DNA from: Lithospermum erythrorhizon
Taxonomy: Eukaryota > Streptophyta > Magnoliopsida > Boraginales > Boraginaceae
DNA: 64,000 bases
NCBI GenBank assembly: GCA_019722365.1
Contig: JADFUC010001894.1
Coordinates: forward strand, 62,001-126,000
Direction: 5' to 3'
The notes below the pieces were generated by a model that worked only from the letters and a program-made list of their open reading frames with translations, searched no databases and was not told where the DNA came from. Below, one piece after another: positions 46,104 through 58,000 of the stretch. The translations under genes and the position numbers were made by a program. The stretch's first letter is position 1, and each line of letters starts with the position of its first letter.

Positions 46104-47941
46104 AACGACCACTTTAAATCGGCATACAGCGTTAAGATCATTAACAACTTGCTGCTGAGTCGCAATCGATGGATATGACTAACAAATTTGACCTGCTGAC
46201 ATTAACAAAGACAAAACTCTCTAGTCCATCATGGTATTCCAACAACCGTCAACAAAACAAATGACAAAGCCCGAACACAAATGTACCTGAATAATACAAC
46301 CCAAGGATACACAAAAGAAATCAAAAAATCTGACATAGGAAGAGTATGACAACGAGACCCCATTTAAATACATACTACAAAGTCTAAAAATATAACAAGT
46401 CGACAACAAAAGGGGAATAGTGATGGGAGGACTTCCTATGCCACCACCATGCCTCGATCTTCCGCGGCTCGGCCAATGCGAGATCCTCGGCCACCTCAGC
46501 GATCGCTCCCAGGGCCTAGGCATAAAAGCAGCCGCGTAGAAAAATTGACTATAAGGCTGAGTGAATGTCTAAATACACAATTTCATCCACTCATATATAT
46601 ACTTATATATATAACATAACCATTAGCCGGGCTACACAATGAATAACTATCCCTGAAATCACATAGAATCCTCTTATACGATATCACATAATACTATACA
46701 CATGAGCTTATAACCATCAATAACGCATATTCATTTAAGGAAAACCGTCTCAACACACAAAATAATCAAATGAGGAATCCACCTCCACAAATAGTAAACA
46801 AATGAGGAATCCACCTCCACAAATAATCGAGATGAGAGAATCCCTCTACAAACAATAAACAAATAGGAATGCACTTTCTAAATATCGAATAGAAATCCAC
46901 CTGTCCTCCCGACCGAGAGCTACCCCGCCAATATGCATATCACCAAACTTTCCAAAATCCACGGGGCTACCCTTTTCAATATATATCACCAAATCTCGTC
47001 CGGGGCCACACACTCTACATATATATACCAAAAGCGTCAAAAATAGCTGCGCACAAATTACACAAACCGCGTACGGCCTTGTGCAGTACACATAGCACAC
47101 GTGGTATAACCACAGCAACCACCACAATCTCTTAACATGAATCCTGTCACAACTATCTCATAACATTAATCTCAATAACTCAATACGTAATAAAATAATC
47201 CATGACAAAACACATGCAAAATATATAAACATAATATATGAAGGGTTTCCATGCGTGAAGATTTGTCTTTGCCTCGAGGCCAAAGCAATAGTGATCACTA
47301 CAGGTAGTCCGTGTGTTAGGTCGGACTCGGCTCTATTCAAAGAAATTATACATTATAACACGTTCAGTATAATAATCTCTCTTAACATCTATTTAAACCC
47401 GAGTATTATACGCGTCATAATTCAATTAACACTTATACTTGATCATTTCTATCCCCAAAATTAGTATACACTTCTAAAATTTCAACGTAACTACATTAAT
47501 TACCAACTTCATAAATCTCATTAGGTCATCCTTTATTGCCCCAGCAATAACACTTTAATGCGATCAGTCAACAATCGATCGTCAGCTAATTAGAGCCATT
47601 AAATACAACCTCCAGATTCAAACACTAGCTACTATACCAACTTTTGAGCTTTCTCAGCCTAATCTCTGCAATTTATGTCAGAGCCAATGCTTCTATTCCC
47701 CAAAATAGCTATATTAAAGTCCTACAACACTCATATTACAATTTAAAGTTAATTTTAAGAAAAAAGTCAACAAGTCAGTATAAACATACACCACTTTCTA
47801 ACCCCAATAATCACTTTCAAAGTACCTCTAATCCCTAAACTAAACTTAGATAACATTTCTATACCATAATAAAATCGAAGATCAAAAGTCAACACAAAAC
47901 TCAAATATATAAAAAGTCATTTCCCAGCCTTAAATGGAGAG
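46104..47941 (-). repeat. Gypsy-3 5' LTR, outer end missing
   Basis: Matches 39190-40930 in order, with the CCACCTCCACAAATA minisatellite at 46755-46905 and the AATCTCACG/ATATATATGAAGGG block near 47240. Homology stops after CTTAAATGGAGAGA at 47941, where unrelated gag sequence begins. Confidence 0.85.
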
Positions 47942-47944
47942 ACC

Positions 47945-48440
47945 TCGTATAGGAAGGAGCTACCTCGGAGAATGCTTTCTCATAATTAAATGATGACAAT
48001 AAGAAGGAACATATGATAGATTACTTGACTCTTCTAAACACATGAGTTTGGGCGGTGTTATGCGGAGTCGAGGATAAGAAGAGCGCTTCCCAAGCCGGCC
48101 AAGGCAATGGTTCCCCGACATAGACAGCAAGTCAAATAATGCTATTATCATAAAGATAACATGAATGACACTGACGATTGTCGGCATCTCAAAATTGAAA
48201 TTGAGAAGCTCATACGCAGAGGACAGCTAAAGGATTATTTGCAAAGCGAAACCAACAAAGTAAACTACCGGTTTAGCCGTAATCATTCTTAGTCTAGGGA
48301 AAATCTTTCTAACATAGCCCGGTGGGTGAATGCCATCTCAAGGGGCAGAAGTGGTGGAGAAGATTTTCGGTGCGCCGAAAGGGTGTATACTAAGAAGGAT
48401 ATCTATGTAGTCACAAAAGTGCATGTCTTGGATACCCGAA
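47945..48440 (+). pseudogene. Tat/Ogre-like gypsy gag C-terminus
   Basis: Plus-strand translation contains KDNMNDTDDCRHLKIEIEKL then IRRGQLKDYL (about 48150-48240), the conserved H-X-TEDC-LK-EIE-LI-RG pattern at the end of gag in the Tat/Athila branch of Ty3/gypsy. The frame is interrupted by stops upstream and after the motif. Confidence 0.75.
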
Positions 48441-48441
48441 T

Positions 48442-48777
48442 TTGTCCTTCTCTCATAATTACTTTGTAGGTGTGAAGTATCCCCACGATGATCCATTGGT
48501 TATCGTGCCGGTCGTAGCCAACTTTGGGGCGAGCCAGATGTTGGTAGACATCGGGTGCTTTGTTCATATACTCTTCCTAGATGCATACCTCAAGTTACGA
48601 CTAAGTCAGGCCCAGATTAGGCTAGTGGCCACTCTCATGATTGGCTTTATCAGAGTGGTTGTTAGTTCTTTGGGGGGCACATCCCATAGTAATTCTTGGA
48701 AGGAATCCCCAACAAGCAACAAGGATGGTGGAGTTCACAATTGTAAAGATGGAAAAACCTTGTCTATCTTAGTTTGA
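48442..48777 (+). pseudogene. Tat/Ogre-like gypsy protease
   Basis: An open frame of about 111 codons containing HDDPLVIVPVVANFGAS then MLVDIGCFVHILFLDAYLKL. The sequence aligns with the protease of OTA-clade gypsy elements, where the active site is LVDTGSSVDIL; here T, S, S and D of that box are changed (DIGCFVHIL), so it would be inactive. A frame change after GLSQAQIR-like residues is likely. Confidence 0.8.
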
Positions 48778-48829
48778 AGCAATTGTACCACCAGTTCATC
48801 TGAAGATGAAGTTCCCAATTAAATAGGGG

Positions 48830-49770
48830 GTCGGGGAGATGCGAGATAGTCCGACGAGTGCCATTTTTAGAGTCCCTTTTGATGATAGTGCCTTGTCCAA
48901 GGTATTCAAGATAGGGACTACGTTGGGGGTAGAACATGTGAGGATGATGATCCAGGTGATTCAGGAGTGTCAAGACATTTTTGCATGCGAGTCTAAAGAT
49001 AAGTCCTGGGTAGATCCCAAAATTACGGTACATAGATTATACGTCGATCATCACTATAAATCTATTAACCAAAAGAAGAGAACCTTTTCTGAATAAAAGG
49101 GGATAGCCATCCGAGAAGAAGTAAACAAGCTAGAGGGCGCATATGCGTTCAAGGAGTTGTTATTTCCGACGTGGTTGAAGAATTTTGTATTAGTCCCAAA
49201 GTAGAATGGAACTCTGCGAATGTCCACCTACTTTACAAACATCAACAAAACATGTCCCAAAGATTGTCATCCTCATCCTAATATTGATAGGTTGGTGGAT
49301 TCCAGTGTTGAATACGGGTAGTGACTTCTTGGATGCGTTTCGAGGATACCCCCAAGTGATCATGGAAAAGGATGACCTAAAGAAAATTGCATTTGTTACA
49401 AAATATTGGAAGGTCATGAGATTTAGCTTGAAGAATCCATGGGCTATTTATTAGCAGATCATCAACTAGGTTTTTCAAAATTAAATTGAAAATACAGAGG
49501 TATATGTTGATGATATGCTGATTAAGAGTCGCAAAGTATTGGATCATGCGTGGAACCTCAGGGAAACATTTGAGAATATCAGAAAGTATCAATTGCAGCT
49601 TAATCTGGAGAAGTGCATATTCGGGGTAACCTCTGGAAATTTCTCTAGCTACATGGTCCGTCAAAAGGGAATTGAACCTAATCTGGATAAGAAAGCCGAT
49701 ATTGTGATAAAGAAAGTGCATTTAGGGTCTTTGTTGAATTGTCGAAGAGGGAAAACCAATTTTTAGATTG
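48830..49770 (+). pseudogene. Tat/Ogre-like gypsy reverse transcriptase
   Basis: Plus-strand frames show HRLYVDHHYKSINQKKRTFS then KGIAIREEVNKLEGAYAFKE, then CPKDCHPHPNIDRLVDSS and the catalytic EVYVDDMLIKS (YVDD at 49503-49514). This is the RT order of the Tat/Ogre clade. Several stops separate the blocks. No LTR for this element is seen; the piece is bounded by Gypsy-3 on the left and a copia-type LTR on the right. Confidence 0.85.
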
Positions 49771-49865
49771 ATATCTACTCAATAAAAATCTTTGTTTTTA
49801 ATGTTGGTAATGTTTGTTATGAATGAAAACTTGGTGTGCTACTCTTTGAGTGTGAGTTAAAGTTA

Positions 49866-50650
49866 TGTGTTGCTCTATGTGTTGTAGCAACAATATTTCA
49901 CGTAGACCTTTGTTCCAAGATATCCAAGCACTCCACTTGTAGTGCCTCTAGCTAGTTAGTCCACACCAAGAGAGGTTGAATCCCACACTTGAGTTGGCTA
50001 GAACTTAAGAATGGATGAGAAGAAGAAAAATCAAATCAAGAACCTTATTCTTGATATTGATTTCGGCCGAACTCCTTAGGGGAGGAGGGAGCCAATTTTT
50101 CTCTTCTTTTGGGTTAGGGTTTTGTGTTTTGACTCATATTGATATTTCCGGCAAAGCCTTGTATTTATATGAGCACATATAATTAAACCCTGAGCCCGTT
50201 AGTTTAATAAGCCAGCTCATTAACTTTAATAATATTAATTGAACTAACAAGTTAATTAATTCAAGATTCTCCAATTATTATTTCACACGGATGAAATGAT
50301 ATCAAATCAGGAACCCGTTGATTACAATTAACTTCCAATTTAGTAAGAACAATTTAATTTCATACATGAAATATAATTCAACGTCAATATATGTGTGTGA
50401 CCTTCTAGGATTAGATAATAGCAATCGTATGATAATATAAATAGACAATTAATATTATTATAACGATTATGGGTAAGATTTAACAACACGCCATAATTAC
50501 GGTATTATCGTGAGAACCTGCAAGTAATTACAATTACTATAGTCGAACGTTCTATTTACGTAATCTCATTCACTAACTAGTAAATGAATTGTTACAACAA
50601 TTATCGCAACATGCATAATAAATGAAATCAATAACTATTGATTTCCAACA
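49866..50650 (-). repeat. Copia-type LTR, copy B
   Basis: Minus strand starts TGTTGGAAATCAATAGTTAT at 50650. It shares many blocks with copy A (7831-8572). A possible imperfect target duplication is AGTTA (49861-49865) and AGTTC (50651-50655), which would set the left edge at 49866, but that edge does not look like the edges at 3693 or 37410, so it is uncertain. Confidence 0.7.
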
Positions 50651-50689
50651 AGTTCCTCCTGCTATCACAAATTGATTTTAGGATATAAC

Positions 50690-50880
50690 TCTATGAATTC
50701 TTAACAGTCCTTATACCTTTTTATTTAGCATGTTAGTTTTTTCCACTAAGAAGCTCAAGTGCCATCCATGGTAGAGTTCCACATACAACTCCAGACATAA
50801 AATGTGAAACTTCACTTGGATAGACAAATATGTCATATTTATAAAATGGTATACCTCTAAATGAGAGCCAAGACTTAAAT
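50690..50880 (-). pseudogene. Raf-like protein kinase exon fragment
   Basis: Minus strand of about 50790-50735 reads GVVCGTLPWMALELLSGK and, after a one-base shift in an A run, TNMLNKKV. Plant Raf-like MAPKKKs with an N-terminal PB1 domain have G-GTLPWMAPELLSGKSNMV-EK at the end of the activation segment; the Pro of the APE box is Leu here. The last AAG is followed by GTATAAG, at a place where these genes have an intron, so this looks like a genomic, not a retrocopied, piece. Upstream residues are a degraded kinase-like stretch. Two frameshifts make it non-functional. No other exon is recognised; the copia LTR starts about 40 bp further on. Confidence 0.7.
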
Positions 50881-50949
50881 GTAGGGATTTGATTGAAATA
50901 CTTAAGAGATAAAGAATTTTGTAAATGAAATGTACGAACATAAACATTC

Positions 50950-52160
50950 AGACCAAGTTCCTTAAAGCAAATTAAATTTTCTCCCGTTCATGCTTATGAA
51001 CAGGAAAGACGTTTTCCTCCCATGATAAAATGGCTAGAAGCAAGACCTTAGAAGCACCTTAGCTCCCACTCTGAACAAAAAATGAGTATGTCCTTTCACC
51101 AAACAAAAAAATGTAGAAAATTGTTCAAAAGGAAAATGTATTTTGTTGTGTTGAACCAAGTAAGGTAGTTTGATGTATTAAGAGTTCCAAAATTGATGAT
51201 AAAAGATTTAACTATCCGTTATAGGCCACAAATAATAATGTAATGATCAGTGTAACAATTATATAACAACCATTTCAACACTAATAAGGCTCTAATAATT
51301 GGTCTAATAGTCTTGTAATAGTCATCTCATCAAAACCACCATAAAACCATTCAAAATGTATGACACATCTGAATTTGCATTAATAAGCTATTTAAATGTG
51401 AAGGAGTGTTTTGTGGTGCAAAAAAGGTTTCAAAAAATAAAAAGTGGCTTAGTGCGGGTCTAAGGGAATTGGACAATATTCATTATGTAGGTCGTGAGCA
51501 TACTAGACTTTATATTTTCTAAACCACATTTCTCAAAATTTGCATTTCTAAGGGCGTGAGAGCTTTGACATAGTCATGATATAGTACTACACAATTCAAT
51601 AGTGTCTACTTTAATATATAGCAAATATTTCCCTCCAAATTCTCTTATGTGGTAAGAGTGTTTTCACTTCCAACCCTCCATATCACTCCTTCTTGTTTTT
51701 CATTTTCAACACACCATACCACTCGTCCATTAAACCACTCATTGGTAACAACAAAACAAATGATAGTCATATTTTTGAAAAAATTTCTTTATTTCGTAAT
51801 TTTGAAATGATGAGTTTTTTTTTAAAAATAAAATTCATACAACCTATATAGTATCCGTTTTATAGTCATTTTATGTTTATCATTTTGTCATAATTTAAAG
51901 TACTTTTCCAACAGAAAAAAATTATACACGTACATATGATTGGTACGAATTAACAAATATTACTCGTCCCGTATTTTACTTTTAACACTCGTTGGTTAAT
52001 TTCTAATTATGTTGTATTTATTTTTAAATATTAATTTTCAATAAATTATTTTATGTCTATTACGGGCATCAAATGTGTTTTTTTTTGGCTTAGTGCGCAT
52101 CAAATGTTTTATGTCTATTTATAAATGTGCAAAATTGAAATACAAAAAACAATATTTTTA
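50950..52160. other. Intergenic sequence upstream of the CID gene
   Basis: No gene or transposon motif. A short perfect inverted repeat TTCAT-GCTT-ATGAA lies near 50986. The sequence around 51960-51985 (ACTCGTCCCGTATTTTACTTTTAA) faintly resembles a Stowaway end without a partner. Confidence 0.45.
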
Positions 52161-53571
52161 TATGCTTAAAATATCATTTGTCCTTGGACCCCTTGCGCTA
52201 GGGTTCTTCAACTCCTCTAGCTTTTCGCAAGTATATCATATGCACATTAAATTTTATCCTGCAATTTTCTATAAAAAATCAATTTATTTATTTATTTTTG
52301 TAATAGGGTCACCTAAAAGAGATAAAAGGAGACAAATTTTAGGGGACATGAAAGTATACTTAGTCAAGGTAAATTTTGATTTGATATTTATTATTATGGC
52401 GTGTGAAATTTGATTGCTTTACTGAATTGTGCACTGTACATTTGTTTTTGTTTTTTATTTTATTTTTGAAGCCTGAGGAAGAATCTTGAAGTTTTATTTC
52501 AAGGTAAGATGCATATCTAGCTACAATTCATTGTTATTGAATGAAAAAGCTTCAATTTATTGGCGTATGTTAATGTATAGAAACAAAAAGGTGCCTTCAA
52601 ACTGATTTAGTTAATATTTTTGATAATTAAAGTTTTATTTTTTGTTTTTCCATGAGATGTAGATTAAAAAATAATTTGTGTTTTTGTTTGTGAAAGGACA
52701 TGATTTTCATATGATAAAGTTTTGATTTTTGTTGTTGGATTACATTTGTCCTCTCTCTGTACTGTCTCTGTTGATTAATTGTTCTTTTAAGCAAATCTAC
52801 ATTTTTGAAGAATGAGCTATGCTAATGGAACTATATGAGTTCTTGTATTACTAGTGTTTCCTCGTAGGAACATCCACGAATCTAATCGAGCTGCATTACT
52901 GATAGAATAGTTGGCAATAAGCTATTTACCATTAGGGTGTGTGATGTTTGAAGTGTTGGATGTGAATGAATCCTGGACAACTGTTTGTACTGAAGCAAAG
53001 TCGTTAGCTAACTCGGGATTAGGTAGTTGTTTTGGGATGTCTTTTTATTGCAATATGTGAAAGTTCACTTAATGTGTTATATCACCTTGTTTCTCTTCCA
53101 ATAGTTCTTGATCCATGTGTTCATTGACAAATTTATACATTTATATGTTCATATTGGTTATGGTTTTGCCTTGACAGGGAAGTCTTTTATAAAAAGTAAA
53201 ATTAAAAACTTTTTTTGGATTAATTTACTTTTTTATAAGTTTTTCCACTTTTCTATTCAAACTTGTGAATACTTTTATTTTTTATTTGTTTGGTTTGGTT
53301 ACAGTTCTTGATGTGTTGTTTATTGATCTTTTGTTTGGTAACAGCAATCCTCTTTCCGGATAATATTTTGTTTTGTCCAAAAAAATAAATCAGTTTCTTG
53401 GTAACTGGTATTCATGGCAATTTATTGCATTGTTATCTAGAGGGAAAAGTTTGAAGTTTGAACAGAGGTAAACTGTATAACTGTATGCATGTTAAAGTGA
53501 TTGCATTTGTTTAGAATTTGAAATGGAACTTATAGACTATGCGTTAAAGTGAAGACATTTGGTGAGAAAAC

Positions 53572-53590
53572 ATGGTATATCATATACCAT
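53572..53590. repeat. Perfect palindrome within a locally repeated segment
   Basis: ATGGTATAT-C-ATATACCAT has 9-bp perfect arms. It is flanked by near copies of a GTTAAAGTGA--CATTTGGTGAGAAAACA segment at about 53544 and 53593. Confidence 0.8.
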
Positions 53591-53745
53591 CATTAAGTGA
53601 TTGCTTTTGGTGAGAAAACAACTTGGTGTACCCACCATCCGTAAAAGGTGGTCACGTTTGTTTTCCTTTCGTGGTCGAATTTAACAAACTTAGTTGTCTT
53701 TTAATCTACACAAACTTCAATTATAGTTTCATCAAATATCATATA

Positions 53746-53980
53746 GCCCTCCAATCGATTTTAATTGACTTTTTCACATATCGAGGTAAATTTTTTGGTC
53801 TTCAATTACTCTTTAAATATATTATAAAAAAATTTAAAAAATTAATATTATGAAATTATTTTAAAAGACGAATCCAATTATATAAATTTTATATTTTTTA
53901 GAATAAGAAATAATTAATAATTGATAGTCAAAGTTTAATTTCAAAAAAGTCAAACGACAATTAAAATGGATTGGAGGGAG
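53746..53980. mobile_element. Stowaway-like MITE (Tc1/mariner)
   Basis: Left end GCCCTCCAATCGATTTTAATTG and right end CAATTAAAATGGATTGGAGGGAG are inverted repeats that also share the next TGACTTTTT/AAAAAGTCA. The element is flanked by TA dinucleotides (53744-53745 and 53981-53982), the Tc1/mariner target. It is 235 bp, AT-rich and has no coding capacity. The GGAGGGAGTA terminus is typical of plant Stowaway elements. Confidence 0.9.
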
Positions 53981-54504
53981 TAGCATATATTTCAGTTCAA
54001 TATCTAATTGTTCAACCATCAAAATCAGAACTTGACCAACATTTTGGGATGAAGAGATAGTATTTAACTGTTTTTGAAGTGGTCTTCACTTGTAGTTATG
54101 TAGGTCACTTGTTCCCTTGCAAAACATCTTGCATAATAAATAGCGGTCTACGTCTACTTATCAATTGTGAGCCCAGTTGATGTTAAAAGTAAAGATTGAA
54201 CAACTCTATCGCAGGCTAGATATTTTTTGTTATTGATTATTTATACATGGTTCTGTATAATTCGAGTACTTCATTCCATTGAGGACCTAGCTATTTTGTT
54301 AGCAAGCTTCATTTTTTGTTCTAAAGTTTATATTTGCTGGTAAGCTAAACTGAATTTGTTATAATATTATTTTTATCTTTTATTAGAAAAGATCTTTCAT
54401 GGAACCAAGCTCCCATTTATTGTTCAATTTTGGGGCAGGATTCTCTAAAGTCTTCATTAAGTGGATACAACTTGTATTACAACGAAGAATAGTTCAGTTC
54501 AATG

Positions 54505-54668
54505 ATATGGATTAGAATCTTGAACATTTTGGATAGTTGGATTTGGGGAAATATTTCAAATCCATCCTAATTTATTGGAATCTAAAATGTTTATTTGGAG
54601 TTGAAATACACATATTTCAAATCACGTCCCAAATCCAAAATTCCAAATCTGTCCATGCTAATCCATTT
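54505..54668. mobile_element. MITE-like element with long imperfect terminal inverted repeats
   Basis: ATGGATTAG (54507-54515) pairs with CTAATCCAT (54658-54666). Further inside, TTTGGATTTGGGG (about 54536-54546) pairs with CCCAAATCCAAA (about 54628-54639), and ATATTTCAAAT occurs on both sides. Length is about 160 bp. The superfamily is not assigned. Confidence 0.7.
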
Positions 54669-54996
54669 GCTAATATGTGGAGACATGCTTCTGAATAAGA
54701 TTGGCAAAAAGATTCTCTAATCTAAGTCATTTCAATAGCTGCAGAACAAATTACTTGAGATGTTAATTAGCTTAGAGATGCGATGGAACTTTTCAGCAAC
54801 TTTTGTTCTCCCAATAGAGAGAGTTCATACAAATGTTCTTCATTACTACTGCTTAATTTTAATAAATTATATCTTTATTTTCTTGTTATTTTCATTTCGT
54901 CCGTACCCTTCACTTGGCATGTGCACCTTGCAAGATATCAGTACGTTAACCTAATTTTGACTTTTAAATTCTGTAGACGGTAGTCCGGCCATATAC

Positions 54997-55059
54997 ATGA
55001 AGGTGACAGATGGGCAACGAGGATTTCAATGGGCAGACATTGGCAGAGAAGCTGTTTAA
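54997..55059 (+). CDS. Overlapping upstream ORF (20 codons) of the CID gene
   Basis: An ATG at 54997 lies 13 bases upstream of the predicted main start, in a different frame, and reads 20 codons to TAA at 55057-55059, inside exon 1. Its start context (TAC-ATG-A) is weak, so ribosomes may leak past it to the main ATG at 55010. Whether the transcript contains it depends on the leader exon. It could dampen translation of the CID protein; that is inference. Confidence 0.4.
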   Translation: MKVTDGQRGFQWADIGREAV

Positions 55060-58000
55060 ACTTAACAGTTCACAGCAAAGTATTGAGTGTATCCTTATGA
55101 GAATAAGAATCGAAGAATTACTTGTGTTTTTTACATAATTGATTTAGCATTTGATGGTTTATGGTTTATGATATTTTGAATTATGGTTTGTGTGTCATAA
55201 AACTAATATGGCGTGACTCTCCTCATGCATACAGATACATACACCCTTGTATCTAATTGGGTGAGATAATCATAGAATATTTGAGTTATTTATCACTTCA
55301 CTAAAAGATTTATGCATGTACTGCCTGCGCGGCTATGAAACTTAGAGCTCTTAGTAGTTCCAGTTGTTATGAGGGCTTTCCTTGTTTTAGATTTTTCATT
55401 GTATGCTGTGGGGTACTGGAGGATAACATTAAACAAAGATTGAGTGGGTTAGATCAGTAGAATATGAAATTCGAGAAGTAACATAAGGTAAACTGTAATT
55501 ACTGATGTTCTATGCACAGAATCCATGATGTATGATCTGAAACACTACATCTTTCAATCTCCTTCATTTTCAACCTAACATATAATCACACTACAAAGAT
55601 TGTCAAATGAATTTAATGTCACACTACTCTCTTGCTCTGTGAGTATGTGTGTATTTGTGTTCTTTCTTTCTGAAATGTAAGTGGTTCTATAATGTCAAAT
55701 CACTATCCTCTCAAATTTGCACCACACAACTCAATCCTATCTGCGTTGTGGAACTTCATCTATTGTGATATTTGCGAGTACATATTATATTTGAATGGTG
55801 GTGTCAAATTGTTAGACATATGAGGTGGGAAATTATTTATGCTTGTTATGGCTCTAGTCTGCAAAGTTAAATTTATTCTTTGATTATTTCATAACCTCTC
55901 AATCAGTATTGTCACATTGGTGTGTTTCGTTTCGGAAGAAAGCTAAGCAAATTGTTGAAGCTTGGGATAGATCATTCAAACCTGCACAATGCGAACAACG
56001 TGTTTCTTTACTTTTTCTGGCTAATGACATTTTGCAAAATAGTCGCCGCAAGGGCAGTGAGTTTGTGAATGAGTTCTGGAAAGTCCTTCCTGACATAATG
56101 AAGAATGTACATGAAAATGGTGATGATAAAGTAAAGAAAGTGGCTGCTAGACTGGTAAGAATTTATGTTTTCGTTCTTTTTTTCATTCTTTGGCGATGGT
56201 ATGAGTTCTGTGTGTAATTTTAATTTCATATTTGTCTGCTTTCTGATTAAAACATGTTGCTCTAAGATGAAATCCAAATTACTCTTCAAAATTTGATTCA
56301 TATGTGCTTTAGTTGCTTGAAGTCACTGGTATTGAAGGCTGAGTGTTCCATGTGAACTCCACATTTCTGGTTCTATGAAGATCTCATTGTGCAGAAGAGA
56401 CATTATTTGCTTTTCCATGCATGATTTGCTTCATCTTTAGTATTGACTGTTGACAATAAAATATCACCTAATCTTAATCAAGTAAATCTGATGATGGAGA
56501 ATGTACGCAACAGATTACAGGATGGAAACCTTTCACTATCAATTCCCTCCATCTGCTTCCCCTCTCCCTCTCCCTCTCTTATGCCATGTTCTTGCTATTT
56601 TTCACGTCTCGACTTATGTAAAGATTGCATCTCTGCTATGAAATTTGTTTTACAAAAGGGAATTAAAAGTAATACAGGTCAGTCTTAACTCTTAATATTA
56701 GTGTAATACATCAGGGATTACATCATTTTGTGGAATAATCATAATCATCAATGATTACTCCATTTTCTTAAGAGTTCAGGAGGATGGACCATTTTACTGT
56801 TGATAGTTGCATATAAATGATGAAATAATGTGCATCGTAAAAAAAAAATCAAGACATATATTTATGCTTTGGTCTACAGGTTGAGTTGAGAATGCAGAGA
56901 GTTGGTTTTGGGGGTAGTCATATTTCAACTCCCGTTGTTATTTTGGCTTATAACCTTGCATGTTACAAATTGAGGCGCAATCCATATGATGGCATTCATC
57001 GTTGCCAGTAATTACATGGACATTTGTTGAATTCTCTATATTATCAATTTTTTCTTTAACTGGGATTCATGGATAGATGCATCGATTTTATCATGTTTCT
57101 TTCCCTTGTTCATTCGATATCATTTTAGTATATCTCTATTTATTTCATAGATTTGTTATGTAATAAGAGAATACCCAACATCATTTAATTATGAGCATAG
57201 TTTATTCCTTAATTAGGTGAAATAAGCAACTCCAAACATCTCAGAGTGGCTGCTTCTTTGAATGGCTGCTTCTGCTTCTTTGTCTGTTGTGTATCTTTTA
57301 CTGATGTTGCTGGCTGTTTTACACTTTTACTTTCATTTTCGCTGCATTCTCCTTGTCCTAGGTAAGTGAATCGTGACTATAATGCTTTTGGTGATATCAG
57401 GTTAACATCTGGGAAGAACGTAAAGTTTTTGGCGCTAGAGGTCTGAAAGACTTATTGGGTAAGAATTCTTTGTTGCCTGTCAACAGCGGGTCTTCGCTGC
57501 CTATCATCAGCGGGAAGAGTTCGAATCCCATTAAGATTTTGAAGAAAGACTCTCATTCTTTAAGGATTGTAAGTTTGGAATAACTCCATGTTAAGACTAA
57601 CTCTGTATTTCTTGACTAATGGGAACATCAAACTGAAACTTCTCAATTCTATCAGAAACTGGCTGTTGGAGCTATGCCAGAGAAAATTGTAAGTGCTTTC
57701 CAGGTGGTCCATGATGAGAATAGCAATGAAGAAACTGCTATTGGCAAGCGTGAAGGAGCTATTTCTCATGTAGAGGAATTGCAAAAAGATGTTGGAAAAT
57801 TTTGTGGTCAAGGTAAAATATCTCCTCTTTCTACTTTACTCTATATAGTATAAACCGTTCATAAAATGTTCAGGAAATTGCCAACGTAGAAAACATGAAT
57901 CAACGGATGTCTCTCTTTTTCATTCTTCTACCTTTCTGCCATCTCACACTTGGTCCAAGTGAGAACCTATTTGGTTATTTCAGGAGAAGGAATATCTCCT

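Larger units (their letters stand above)
39159..47941 (-). mobile_element. Gypsy-3: Tekay/Del-like retrotransposon, minus strand
   Basis: The 3' LTR (39159-41368), a pol region (integrase to protease, 41369-44560), a gag region with an intact CCHC box (44600-46080), a primer-binding site and a truncated 5' LTR (46104-47941) run in order on the minus strand. LTR and primer-binding-site sequences are close to Gypsy-1, so both are the same family. The 5' LTR lost its outer about 0.4 kb at the junction with the Tat-like fragment. All genes have frameshifts. Confidence 0.9.
52170..54976 (+). other. Possible 5'UTR exons and long leader intron of the CID gene
   Basis: A GCTAGGGTTCTTCAACTCCTC stretch at about 52197-52217 is like plant leader sequence. 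Possible donors follow at 52368/52369 (CAAG|GTAAAT) and 52503/52504 (CAAG|GTAAGA), the latter ending a candidate 32-base exon (52472-52503). A TTCTGTAG acceptor at 54976 lies 33 bases before the start codon. This would make a leader intron of about 2.5 kb containing two MITEs. It is inferred from splice-like sequences only. Confidence 0.35.

Noticed and set aside
51960..51985. A second Stowaway element near 51.96 kb
   Set aside because: One end resembles a Stowaway terminus, but no inverted partner is found within 400 bp.
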